From Allopontixanthobacter sp041552775 (lineage in GTDB: Bacteria; Pseudomonadota; Alphaproteobacteria; Sphingomonadales; Sphingomonadaceae), in NCBI GenBank assembly GCA_041552775.1, contig JBFEKH010000019.1, positions 1-33,449 on the forward strand: a stretch of 33,449 nt of DNA, written 5' to 3'. How positions within the stretch are numbered: the stretch's first letter is position 1; the number at the start of each line of letters is the position of its first letter. The notes below the pieces were generated by a model. That model saw only the letters and a list, made by a program, of their open reading frames with translations. It did no database searches and was not told where the DNA came from. Below are positions 17,016 through 24,878 of this stretch, one piece after another. The translations under genes and the position numbers were made by a program.

Positions 17016-17629
17016 TGTTCTGCTCCTAAATATATCCACGGTCTTCTGGTCTGGTCCGCCTTTTGCCATGCAGCGATATCATCGGCCATTTTCAAACTGA
17101 GGTCGATTGCATCCAGTCCGTCAAGCAACATAGCCTTGGCTTCCTCGTCAATGGGGAAAGTCCAGCTCTGCCCCTCATTGATGCTGACCTTTTGTTCAGG
17201 CAGATCGATTGTCACCGGTAGTCCGCCCTGTTCGATGGTCGCAATCGCTTCACTGTCCAGCACCACCGGTAATATGCCGTTGCGGACACAGTTTCCTGCA
17301 AAAATGGGCGCAAAGCTCGGGGTGATAACTGCGCGGAATCCATATTCTACCAGCGCCCACACCGCATGTTCGCGGCTCGATCCACAACCAAAATTCTCGC
17401 CGCCGAGAATGATCCGGCTGTCCGAAAAAAACGGGTCATTCATAACAAAATCCGGATCGGGATCGCGTCCTCCAATTTCGGTGTAGCGCCATCCTGCGAA
17501 CAGCCCGTCGGCTAGCCCTGTCTTGCCCGTGCTCTTCATTTCGCGTGACGGAATGATCTGGTCGGTATCGATATTGTCGCGGATCAGCGGCATCGGCAAA
17601 GAGGTTAGTGTGGTAAACGGGTTAGCCAT
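17012..17629 (-). CDS. leuD: 3-isopropylmalate dehydratase small subunit (LeuD-like)
   Basis: The 205-residue protein has LeuD signatures: DNIDTDQIIPSREMK near the N-terminus and GGENFGCGSSREHAVWAL, the swivelling-domain loop that binds substrate. The ATG at 17629 overlaps the end of the large-subunit gene by eight bases. The LeuCD fold also includes citraconate/maleate and dimethylmaleate hydratases, and there are no leuA or leuB genes here. The catabolic neighbours suggest one of those activities rather than leucine synthesis. The symbol therefore marks homology, not proven function. Confidence 0.85.
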   Translation of the reverse strand: MANPFTTLTSLPMPLIRDNIDTDQIIPSREMKSTGKTGLADGLFAGWRYTEIGGRDPDPDFVMNDPFFSDSRIILGGENFGCGSSREHAVWALVEYGFRAVITPSFAPIFAGNCVRNGILPVVLDSEAIATIEQGGLPVTIDLPEQKVSINEGQSWTFPIDEEAKAMLLDGLDAIDLSLKMADDIAAWQKADQTRRPWIYLGAEQ

Positions 17630-19007
17630 TGGCGATCTCCCGCGGATCCGCAATCGCTCCAGCGATAGCGCTGGCGACAACGGTTTCAGGGCTGGCAATA
17701 TGGGTTTTGACGTTCGGCCCCTGTCGGCTTTCGAAATTGCGGTTGGTGGTTGAGATGACCCGCGATCCGGCGGCAAAGCTCTCTCCGCCTGCGTAAAAGC
17801 ACATGGAACATCCACTTTCCCGCCATTCGAAGCCGGCATTCTTGAAAATCAGGTCGATACCTTCCGCTTCGGCCTCGCGTTTGACGCGTGTGGAGCCAGG
17901 CACGCAAATTGCCTTCATGCCATCTGCAATTTTTTTACCTTTGAGCAACGCCGATGCACGGCGCAGGTCGTTAAGGCGGCTATTGGTGCAGCTGCCGATA
18001 AACGCCGCGTCAATCGGAACGCCCTTGATCGGCTGGCCTTTTTTCAAAGCGATATATTCGAGGGATCGATCGTCCGCCTCGCTCGGCACGGCTGCGTCAA
18101 TGGCTATGGTTTGCCCCGGATTAGTGCCCCAACTGACCATAGGCGCGACTTTGCTTGCATCAATGTTGATTTCCTGAGCAAAACTGGCTTGCCGGTCGCT
18201 GCGGAGCGATTGCCAGCTTGCCACAGCGTCATCCCACAGCGCGCCGCCGGGCGCGTAACGGCGGCCCTTGAGATATGTGTATGTCTTGTCATCCGGCGCG
18301 ATAAACCCGGACATGGCAGAAAATTCCGTGGCCATGTTGCACAACGTCATCCGCCCTTCCATATCCAGCGCGGTTATCGCTTCACCGGCAAATTCAACGG
18401 CGTGCCCTTTCCCGCCAGCCGCACCGTGGTTGGCGAGCAGCATCAGGATCATGTCCTTTGCCGTTGTGCCTTCAGCAAGCTTGCCGGTGAACGTCACTCG
18501 CATGGATTTTGGTTTCGCAAGCCGCAGCGTGCCTGTCGCCATCGCATGTTCTGCTTCTGACGAGCCGATACCCCATGCCAACGCCCCAAAGGCACCTTGC
18601 GTGCAGGTATGGCTATCGGGCGCGATCAGGGTGCAGCCCGGTAGCACGATACCCAGTTCCGGAGAAATCACATGAACAATTCCCTGATCGGGATCATTCA
18701 CATCAAACAACGTGATTCCAGCAGCTTTCGCAGCGGCCCGGGTCTCGGTAATAAACGCCTGACCGCCGGGCATCAGCGTCTGGTCCGTGCGTCCCGAACG
18801 GGTGTCGACAATATGATCTGTCACCGCAAAAACACGCGCGGGGTCTGCAACCTTGCGGCCCGCCTCTGCGAGCGAATTCAAGGCTGCCGCGCCTGTCCGT
18901 TCGTGCAGAAACACGCGGTCAATAGCGATCAGCGCGCCGCCGCCGGGTAAATCAGCGATGACGTGGCTGTCCCACAGCTTGTCAAATAGAGATTGCGACT
19001 GGTTCAG
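17622..19007 (-). CDS. leuC: 3-isopropylmalate dehydratase large subunit (LeuC-like), probable CTG start
   Basis: This is an aconitase-family [4Fe-4S] hydratase subunit. Cluster ligands are the Cys in IGSCTNSRLNDLR and the CxxC in GCSMCF (Cys340, Cys400, Cys403 counting from the CTG). Other marks are LPGCTLIAPDSHTCTQGAFG and STTNRNFESRQG. The conserved LeuC N-terminus, LFDKLWDSHVI, is encoded upstream of the first ATG/GTG/TTG in frame (GTG 18914). An in-frame TAG at 19011-19013 limits the extension, leaving CTG 19007, which overlaps the upstream stop as CTGA, as the best start; it gives 461 residues, the usual LeuC length. With LeuD it should hydrate a substituted maleate-type diacid. Confidence 0.85.
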   Translation of the reverse strand: MNQSQSLFDKLWDSHVIADLPGGGALIAIDRVFLHERTGAAALNSLAEAGRKVADPARVFAVTDHIVDTRSGRTDQTLMPGGQAFITETRAAAKAAGITLFDVNDPDQGIVHVISPELGIVLPGCTLIAPDSHTCTQGAFGALAWGIGSSEAEHAMATGTLRLAKPKSMRVTFTGKLAEGTTAKDMILMLLANHGAAGGKGHAVEFAGEAITALDMEGRMTLCNMATEFSAMSGFIAPDDKTYTYLKGRRYAPGGALWDDAVASWQSLRSDRQASFAQEINIDASKVAPMVSWGTNPGQTIAIDAAVPSEADDRSLEYIALKKGQPIKGVPIDAAFIGSCTNSRLNDLRRASALLKGKKIADGMKAICVPGSTRVKREAEAEGIDLIFKNAGFEWRESGCSMCFYAGGESFAAGSRVISTTNRNFESRQGPNVKTHIASPETVVASAIAGAIADPREIANG

Positions 19008-19501
19008 ATGCTATTTCCCATTTCCTTGTCCACCGCACGCCAGTCTTTTGTCACGAACTTTTCCTGAATAGCGGTGCGGGTTTCCAGCAAACCATCCCGG
19101 ATCCAATGCCATGTCCGGCAACGGTTTTGACCATCATCGGAAATCTGGATCTGCTCGTAAAGGTAGAGCGACGGATCGCCAGTGCGCTGCCAGTAAAGCA
19201 TCACGGTGCGGTTATATTGGTCGAGCGGCACTTCTGCAGCCCAGCCGATGATCAAATCATTATCCCACCAGACACGTTTGTCGCGGAACTCGGCAGGAAA
19301 ATCGCGGTTCTCGGTTTTGCCATTTGCCCATGTATAATAGTTGGATTGATGATAGGGCGCGGTACCATCTTCGGGAAAACGGCACAGCAAGCGTGAGGCA
19401 TGTTCGTCGATCTTTTCGTTCTGTGCATTGAAATAAGTATATGTACCGTCCCAGACGCCTTCGTGGCGCGCCAGTAGCGGCATTTCTTCCTTAATCCCCA
19501 T
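19004..19501 (-). CDS. DUF3598-like domain protein
   Basis: The 165-residue protein reads MPLLARHEGVWDGTYTYFNA near its start, then SRLLCRFPEDGTAPYHQSNY, WWDNDLIIGWAAEV and an alternating strand pattern. It looks like the calycin/lipocalin-like DUF3598 group, whose function is unsettled; some are linked to bilin lyases (CpcS/CpeS-type folds). It lies between the hydrolase and leuC, 10 bp after the former, with its stop overlapping the leuC start. A ligand-binding or isomerase role on the pathway substrate is possible. ATG 19501 has AAGG upstream; an internal ATG six codons later is an alternative start. Confidence 0.6.
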   Translation of the reverse strand: MGIKEEMPLLARHEGVWDGTYTYFNAQNEKIDEHASRLLCRFPEDGTAPYHQSNYYTWANGKTENRDFPAEFRDKRVWWDNDLIIGWAAEVPLDQYNRTVMLYWQRTGDPSLYLYEQIQISDDGQNRCRTWHWIRDGLLETRTAIQEKFVTKDWRAVDKEMGNSI

Positions 19502-19511
19502 GATTGCGCCT

Positions 19512-20879
19512 TTACCGTGATTTCAGAGCTAAATGATATTGTTTGGCGGCTCGGGCATTCAGCAGGTCAAGATGCTTCCTTGCCAATTGTTCGGGTAGCA
19601 GAACAATTGGGTCGAACGCCTTGGCATGATTCTTGTCCGCATTGTACCACGGCTCAAAAACCTCCGCTGCCCTGACGATCTGCCACGCTTTTGTCAGGTA
19701 ATTGCCAAAGCGGTCGGGTGAAAGATCGGGGTATAGCCGATCCGCATCGCCGTTCGGCAGATCAGCAAAAACTACTGATTCGGTTTCAAGCTTCTGAGCC
19801 GCTTGATTTACCACGGCCTGCCATTCATCCCAGGTCGATGGCGGGTCTCCGCTCCAGTTATCGGAAAGACCATGCCCGGGTAAATCTATCGCAATACTGC
19901 CCCGAGGAACGGGTGAGCCAATTGCAGAGGCGGGAGCATGGAGGATAAGTTCGTCTGCATCCCGAGATCCCTGCCAGTGTATCAGTCCTGTAAAATGGTT
20001 TGTCTCGATTTGGACAAATCCCTCATCTTGCGCTTCATTCAATCTTGGCCGAGCTGACCTATCTGCCTCCAACATGTGCGCCAGACTGACCGCCTGATGG
20101 TCTTCTGGGGTTGAAACCTTTTGCGCGGACCATGACTTGGGCATCTCGCCGAGCCGGTCGATATGCTCTTGTAGCGGATCTCCATCATAGGCGCTGATCA
20201 GGCAGGGTGGCACTTTCGCGTCAGCTGCCGGAATATCGCGCGGCGCACTTAGCACTGCGCCATAGCCAGCCTGATAGGCATTCCCGGCATCCAGCATTTC
20301 GCGTACCACAGCATCCACGCTCTGGGGGTCATCATGCGCAACCGACAACCGGTGTTCGTTATCGGTCGCAAACCAGGGGAAGAACCAGGTCTGTTCCAAT
20401 ATCCGGTTCCATAACCACGTCAGATGTTCGCCATAGGCCGAAGGATGGAATTCCGGCAGATATTTTTCGCTAAACAGCGCCATTTCCTCTTTCGACCAGA
20501 TCGCATAGCCACCCACTGCCAGCGTGGTAATCCGATTCGGATGTCGCTTGACCGCCGTAACCAGAATGATTCCACCGGAGTGAAAGCCATAAGCTGGACA
20601 TTTCTCGATGCCGATGGCGTCCAGAAACTCGATTATTGCATCGGCATATTCATTGATTTCGGGATGACCGGGCAAAGGATCAGATTGCCCGAAACCGGGG
20701 GTATCTGGCGCGATACAGGTGAAATGCGCAGACCATTTCTCCATTAGCGCTTCATATTCTTTTGAACTGCGCGGGCTTTGGTGCACCATCAATAGTGGCG
20801 GGCCACTACCTGTCTTGCGATAGTGTATACGGCGTATGCTGGCGTCTTTAACGACGTCGATAAAATGGCGTGTGATCAT
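19512..20879 (-). CDS. Alpha/beta hydrolase with extra C-terminal hydrolase-like domain
   Basis: The 455-residue protein starts at ATG 20879, just 11 bp from operator 3; the longer open frame upstream is antisense to the divergent amidase gene. Residues 1-290 form an alpha/beta hydrolase: PPLLMVHQSPRSS (oxyanion region), APDTPGFGQSDPL and the nucleophile elbow YGFHSGG with Ser101. A second segment (about 300-455) has IDLPGHGLSDNW, which repeats the beta-4 turn of the same fold but lacks a G-x-S-x-G elbow, so it looks like a degenerate second hydrolase domain. It could hydrolyse an ester, lactone or C-C bond. It is the first gene of the LeuCD/lyase/CaiB operon. Confidence 0.8.
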   Translation of the reverse strand: MITRHFIDVVKDASIRRIHYRKTGSGPPLLMVHQSPRSSKEYEALMEKWSAHFTCIAPDTPGFGQSDPLPGHPEINEYADAIIEFLDAIGIEKCPAYGFHSGGIILVTAVKRHPNRITTLAVGGYAIWSKEEMALFSEKYLPEFHPSAYGEHLTWLWNRILEQTWFFPWFATDNEHRLSVAHDDPQSVDAVVREMLDAGNAYQAGYGAVLSAPRDIPAADAKVPPCLISAYDGDPLQEHIDRLGEMPKSWSAQKVSTPEDHQAVSLAHMLEADRSARPRLNEAQDEGFVQIETNHFTGLIHWQGSRDADELILHAPASAIGSPVPRGSIAIDLPGHGLSDNWSGDPPSTWDEWQAVVNQAAQKLETESVVFADLPNGDADRLYPDLSPDRFGNYLTKAWQIVRAAEVFEPWYNADKNHAKAFDPIVLLPEQLARKHLDLLNARAAKQYHLALKSR

Positions 20880-20886
20880 GTTGCCC

Positions 20887-20915
20887 AATTTGTCCGGACA
20901 AATATGTCTAGACAA
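20887..20915. promoter_or_regulatory. Operator 3: double palindrome in a divergent promoter
   Basis: TTGTCCGGACAA at 20890-20901 sits between the hydrolase (-) and amidase (+) genes. A second palindrome, TGTCTAGACA (20905-20914), is centred 14 bp away and differs only at the central bases. On the plus strand, TAGACA (20909-20914) and TATTGT (20931-20936) could serve as promoter boxes at 16-bp spacing, overlapping the second palindrome. One complex could regulate both operons. Confidence 0.7.
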
Positions 20916-20963
20916 GTCTTTTTTGCAGATTATTGTAATTTTATCGATTCTGGAGAGAGAAAT

Positions 20964-21644
20964 ATGACGCTGATCGGCACGAAAATGGTTGAAGACAGCC
21001 GCACTGCGCGCGAAATTTTTGAAGAAGTGATCGGCAACTCGGCGCGCAAGAAATTCGGTTTTGGCGAGAAGTTGGCAATCGTGAACGTCGATGTGCAGCA
21101 AGCCTATACCCGGACCGATATGTTCAAGACGGCCTATGAAACCGATCCGAAGCAGATAGACTATATCAACCGGATTTCTGCATTGGCGCGAGCAAAAAAT
21201 ATGCCGGTTATCTGGTCGCGCGTGGCTTACAAGGACGATGCCGGTGACGCCGGCATTTGGGGGACGCGGACGGATAGCGAAGATTCCCTCCAGAATATCA
21301 AATATGATTCCGAGCGGCACAAGCTCGACCCGCGATGTGAAATTGGTGCCGATGATCTTCAATATACCAAGCGCATGCCCAGCGCTTTTTTCGAAACCCA
21401 ACTCGCCAGCTATCTGGTGTGGCACAAGGTGGATACGGTTGTGGTTACCGGCGGCTCGACGTCGGGCTGCGTCCGGGCAACGGCGGTGGATGCGCTGAGT
21501 CACGGCTATCGCACGATTGTCCCGATCGAGACCTGTGCCGACAAGCATGAAAGCTATCATTTCGCCAATCTGACCGATCTGCAGATCAAATATGCCGATG
21601 TCGAACCGGTGCAGGCAGTGATCGACTGGCTGGAGGCGAGATAG
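20964..21644 (+). CDS. Isochorismatase-fold amidohydrolase (N-carbamoylsarcosine amidase / maleamate amidase-like)
   Basis: The 226-residue cysteine hydrolase keeps the triad Asp43 (NVDVQQAY), Lys136 (QYTKRMPSAFF) and Cys169 (GGSTSGCVRATAVDALSHGY). The SGCVRATA-x-DA motif with TC(A)DK downstream is typical of N-carbamoylsarcosine amidase and of maleamate amidohydrolase (NicF) relatives, enzymes that release ammonia from an amide. ATG 20964 follows GGAGAGAG. It leads a five-gene operon of overlapping genes and directly precedes two PuuE/imidase-like ring-opening hydrolases, which fits hydrolysis of the half-amide that ring opening of a cyclic imide would yield. Confidence 0.85.
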   Translation: MTLIGTKMVEDSRTAREIFEEVIGNSARKKFGFGEKLAIVNVDVQQAYTRTDMFKTAYETDPKQIDYINRISALARAKNMPVIWSRVAYKDDAGDAGIWGTRTDSEDSLQNIKYDSERHKLDPRCEIGADDLQYTKRMPSAFFETQLASYLVWHKVDTVVVTGGSTSGCVRATAVDALSHGYRTIVPIETCADKHESYHFANLTDLQIKYADVEPVQAVIDWLEAR

Positions 21645-22537
21645 TGAGCGAGGCGCAAAAGTCAGATCCCGGGCTCTACGACTATCTGCCTTGCCGTAAC
21701 CGGCCCAAAATCGAATGGCCGGACGGGAAAAGCTGCGCGGTCTGGATCGCTCCCAATATGGAATTTTACGAGCTTGATCCGGCGGTCAATCCGCACCGCA
21801 AGAGCTGGCCCAGGCCGCATCCCGATGTCGTCGGTTATTCCCACCGCGATCATGCCAACCGGGTCTCGCACTGGCGGATGGCGGATATGATGACCAAGCA
21901 CGGCTTCCCGGGATCGGTGAGCCTGTCGGTCGCGCTTTGCGACCATATCCCCGAAGTCGTCGAGGACGCTCGCCAGCGTGACTGGGAGTTTTTCAGCCAC
22001 GGTATTTACAATACCCGCTATTCCTACGGCATGAACGAAGCGCAGGAGCGCGCGATTATCGAGGATAGCATTGCCACAGTGGAGCGCGCGACCGGTCAAC
22101 GCATTCGTGGATGGCTCGCTCCCGCGCTGACCCACACTCCGCACACGCTGGATCTGATTGCCGAATATGGTCTCGACTATACCTGCGACCTGTATCACGA
22201 CGATCAACCCACGAATATCAACGTCAAATCGGGGAAGCTGACCGCCATCCCCTACAGCCTTGAAGTCAACGATCATTATGGTTTCTTCATCTACAACATG
22301 TCTCCCCGCGAATATGCCGATACGCTGATCCGGCAATATGACCGGCTGGCAGAGGAAGGCGTGCGGTCGGGGACGGTGATGTGTATTCCGCTACACAGCT
22401 ATCTGATTGGCCAGCCGCACCGGATCGGGCCGTTTGAGGCGGTGCTGGAACATATTGCCGCCGACGGCCGCGCCTGGATCACAAAGGCTGGCGACATTGT
22501 GGACGTTTTTCGCGCGCAAACGGGAGGCGCATCATGA
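21644..22537 (+). CDS. Polysaccharide-deacetylase-fold hydrolase (PuuE / cyclic imide hydrolase-like), copy 1
   Basis: The 297-residue NodB-fold protein starts with GTG at 21644 in a TAGTG overlap. The usual metal-site Asp pair is replaced by NMEFYEL, and the His of FFSHGIYNT is not followed by the second His of the HxxxH motif. That fits the PuuE branch (allantoinase) and the cyclic imide hydrolases of about 293 residues rather than sugar deacetylases. The later WLAPALTHTPHTLDLIAEYG and CIPLHSYLIGQPHRIG are also typical of that branch. It lacks a signal peptide. It should open a cyclic amide, imide or ureide in the cytoplasm; the exact ring is unknown. Confidence 0.82.
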   Translation: MSEAQKSDPGLYDYLPCRNRPKIEWPDGKSCAVWIAPNMEFYELDPAVNPHRKSWPRPHPDVVGYSHRDHANRVSHWRMADMMTKHGFPGSVSLSVALCDHIPEVVEDARQRDWEFFSHGIYNTRYSYGMNEAQERAIIEDSIATVERATGQRIRGWLAPALTHTPHTLDLIAEYGLDYTCDLYHDDQPTNINVKSGKLTAIPYSLEVNDHYGFFIYNMSPREYADTLIRQYDRLAEEGVRSGTVMCIPLHSYLIGQPHRIGPFEAVLEHIAADGRAWITKAGDIVDVFRAQTGGAS

Positions 22538-23457
22538 GTCTTGATCCCGGCTATCTCGAATATCCCAAACGACGCCGCGGGATGGACCATGACTATTATC
22601 CCTATTCGATCATGCACCAGCGCCCGCCCGTCACTTGGCCGGATGAAAACAAGCTGCTGATCTGGCCGGTCATCAGCCTGGAATATTTCCCGATGGTGCC
22701 GAGCGATGACCCGTTCCGCGCGCCAGGGCATATGCAGACAGCCTATCCTGACTATCGCCATTATACAGCGCGGGAATATGGCACGCGGATCGGGATATAC
22801 CGATTACTAGGTGCGTTCGAGAAAGTGGGCGCGAAGATTTCTGTCGCCGCCAACAGCGTGATCGCAGAGCGTTATCCTGAGCTCATCGAAGACATCATGG
22901 CTGGCGGTCACGAGATTATTGCTCACTGCACCGACATGAACGGCACCATCGCCAGCGGCATGGCAGAGGCGGATGAGCGGACGCTGATAAACGGCTCACT
23001 CGACGTGCTTGAAAAAGCCACCGGAACCCGCCCGCGCGGCTGGCTGTCAATTGCCCGCTCGCAGAGTTTCAATACGGCTGATCTGCTTGCCGAAGCGGGT
23101 GTCAAATATATGTGCGACTGGGTGAATGACGAGCTGCCTTATGCGTTCCAGGCAAAGGCGGGAGAAATCACCAATATCCCGCTGAACCACGAATTGTCCG
23201 ACCGGCAGATCATCAATGTGCAGCAGCAGTCGGTGGACAGCTATGCCCAGTCGATCAATGATGCGGCGATATGGCTGTTGAACGAAGCAGAAACCTGCGG
23301 CGGCCGGATGCTTCCGATGCACCTGACGCCCTATATTATGGGACTGCCTTACCGGATCGGTGTCTTTGAAAAACTGGTCGAAGACCTCTCCCGACGTGGC
23401 GGCGTCGATTTTGCCCGCGGCGATACCATCGTCGACAGCTGGAAGGCACAACAATGA
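22534..23457 (+). CDS. Polysaccharide-deacetylase-fold hydrolase (PuuE / cyclic imide hydrolase-like), copy 2
   Basis: The 307-residue paralogue of the preceding product begins in an ATGA overlap. Shared layout: PVISLEYFPMVP in place of the metal Asp pair, GHEIIAHCTDMNG in place of HxxxH, RPRGWLSIARSQSFNTADLL and MHLTPYIMGLPYRIG. The two copies differ strongly in the catalytic surroundings, so they may act on two isomers, or on successive rings of one substrate, or form a heteromer. No signal peptide is present. Confidence 0.82.
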   Translation: MSLDPGYLEYPKRRRGMDHDYYPYSIMHQRPPVTWPDENKLLIWPVISLEYFPMVPSDDPFRAPGHMQTAYPDYRHYTAREYGTRIGIYRLLGAFEKVGAKISVAANSVIAERYPELIEDIMAGGHEIIAHCTDMNGTIASGMAEADERTLINGSLDVLEKATGTRPRGWLSIARSQSFNTADLLAEAGVKYMCDWVNDELPYAFQAKAGEITNIPLNHELSDRQIINVQQQSVDSYAQSINDAAIWLLNEAETCGGRMLPMHLTPYIMGLPYRIGVFEKLVEDLSRRGGVDFARGDTIVDSWKAQQ

Positions 23458-24878
23458 GAATACGCAACCCCCGGACTGGTGAAGCGGATTATGAAATTGA
23501 TCCACTGGGTGAAGGGGCGATTGCGGCTGAAGCAAAAAGGCTCCGAGAGGGTCAGATGGACTGGGCCGCAAAAACACCGAAGCAGCGCGGAGAGGTGCTG
23601 TGTCGCTGGGCCGATGCCATTGACGCCAATCTGGGCGATATTGTCCCGTCCTTGACGGCAGATACGGGCCGCGCCGGAATCTCGGAAATTGAAGCCATTA
23701 GTGTGTCTGGGCAAATCCGGCGCTGGGCAGGGCAAGCGCCTGAGCTTATTGCCGATGGTCAGCCGACCGGCCGGCCGACCTCGCAGCCCGGTATTACAAC
23801 ATCCACTCAGCTGGTGCCCTACCCGCTGATCGGCGTAATTAGTCCCTGGAATTTTCCGATGATCCTGGCCCTCATCGACGCGATCCCGGCGCTGATGGCG
23901 GGCTGTGCGGTTCTGATCAAACCATCGGAAGTTACGCCGCGTTTCATCAGGCCGCTGATGGAAATCGTGAGATCAATTCCGGAACTGGCAGGCGTGCTTT
24001 CCCTTATCGAAGGTGACGGGGCTACGGGCGCGGCGATGATCGAGCATGTCGATTATGTCTGCTTCACCGGCTCGGTCGCGACCGGCCGCAAAGTGGGAGA
24101 AGCTGCCGCAGCTGCATTTATCCCCGCCAGTCTGGAGCTGGGCGGCAAGGATCCAATGATCATTCTCGCTGATGCAGATCCGGAAAAAGCAGCGGCAATC
24201 GCGCTCCGTTCGAGCATCGTGAATAGCGGTCAAGCTTGCCAGTCTATCGAACGCATCTATATTGCCAAGGCGATTGCGGATCCGTTTCTCGAAAGTCTGG
24301 TTCGGCAAGCCGAAGCGGTGGAACTCAACTATCCTGATATTACCCGCGGTCATATCGGTCCGTTTATCTTCGCAAAACAGGCCGAAATCGCACAGAACCA
24401 GCTTGATGACGCAATGGCAAAGGGTGCAAAACTGCTGGCTGGCGGGGCGGTAGAGCAACTTGGTGGCGGACTGTATCTGAAGCCGACAGTTCTGACGGAC
24501 GTTACGCCCGATATGGATATAATCAGCGAAGAAAATTTCGGGCCGGTTATTCCTGTAACGGTTTTTGACGATATCGAGGGCGCGATCGCGCAAGCCAATG
24601 ACAGCAAGTTCGGACTGTCGGCGGCGGTTGTCAGTGGCTCGATTGAAGAAGCCGAGAAAATAGCCTCGCGGCTCAACGCCGGGGCGGTTTCGATCAATGA
24701 TGGTTCGCTTACCTCGATGATCTGGGAAGCGGAGAAATCGAGTTTCGGCTATTCCGGCCTTGGCGCATCGCGGATGGGTTCGAGCGGTCTGACGCGTTTT
24801 TTCCGAAAACGTGTTCTTATCCGCCAGTCAGGCGATGCAGCGCAGATTGCTGCATTTGCTGAGGAGAATTTTGCATGA
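23454..24878 (+). CDS. NAD(P)-dependent aldehyde dehydrogenase
   Basis: The 474-residue ALDH superfamily enzyme has Asn133 (SPWNFP), Lys156 (LIKPSE), the general base Glu228 (LELGGKDP) and catalytic Cys262 (NSGQACQS), all intact, plus EENFGPVIPV near the C-terminal half. It oxidises an aldehyde to an acid in the cytoplasm. ATG 23454 overlaps the previous stop, and its own stop overlaps the next start (ATGA), so it is coupled on both sides. It probably works in series with the alcohol dehydrogenase that follows, oxidising a side chain. Confidence 0.92.
   Translation: MRIRNPRTGEADYEIDPLGEGAIAAEAKRLREGQMDWAAKTPKQRGEVLCRWADAIDANLGDIVPSLTADTGRAGISEIEAISVSGQIRRWAGQAPELIADGQPTGRPTSQPGITTSTQLVPYPLIGVISPWNFPMILALIDAIPALMAGCAVLIKPSEVTPRFIRPLMEIVRSIPELAGVLSLIEGDGATGAAMIEHVDYVCFTGSVATGRKVGEAAAAAFIPASLELGGKDPMIILADADPEKAAAIALRSSIVNSGQACQSIERIYIAKAIADPFLESLVRQAEAVELNYPDITRGHIGPFIFAKQAEIAQNQLDDAMAKGAKLLAGGAVEQLGGGLYLKPTVLTDVTPDMDIISEENFGPVIPVTVFDDIEGAIAQANDSKFGLSAAVVSGSIEEAEKIASRLNAGAVSINDGSLTSMIWEAEKSSFGYSGLGASRMGSSGLTRFFRKRVLIRQSGDAAQIAAFAEENFA

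Noticed and set aside
17630..17839. N-terminal extension of the LeuD-like protein
   Set aside because: It overlaps the large-subunit coding sequence in another frame and is low-complexity; LeuD homology begins at MANPFTTL from ATG 17629.
17012..19007. Leucine biosynthesis as the role of the LeuCD pair
   Set aside because: No leuA or leuB is nearby and the operon is otherwise catabolic (CoA transferase, lyase, hydrolase) with the shared operator upstream.
20880..21560. Minus-strand extension of the alpha/beta hydrolase frame by 227 codons
   Set aside because: It runs antisense through the amidase gene and over operator 3, has no hydrolase-like content, and ATG 20879 gives a normal hydrolase N-terminus.
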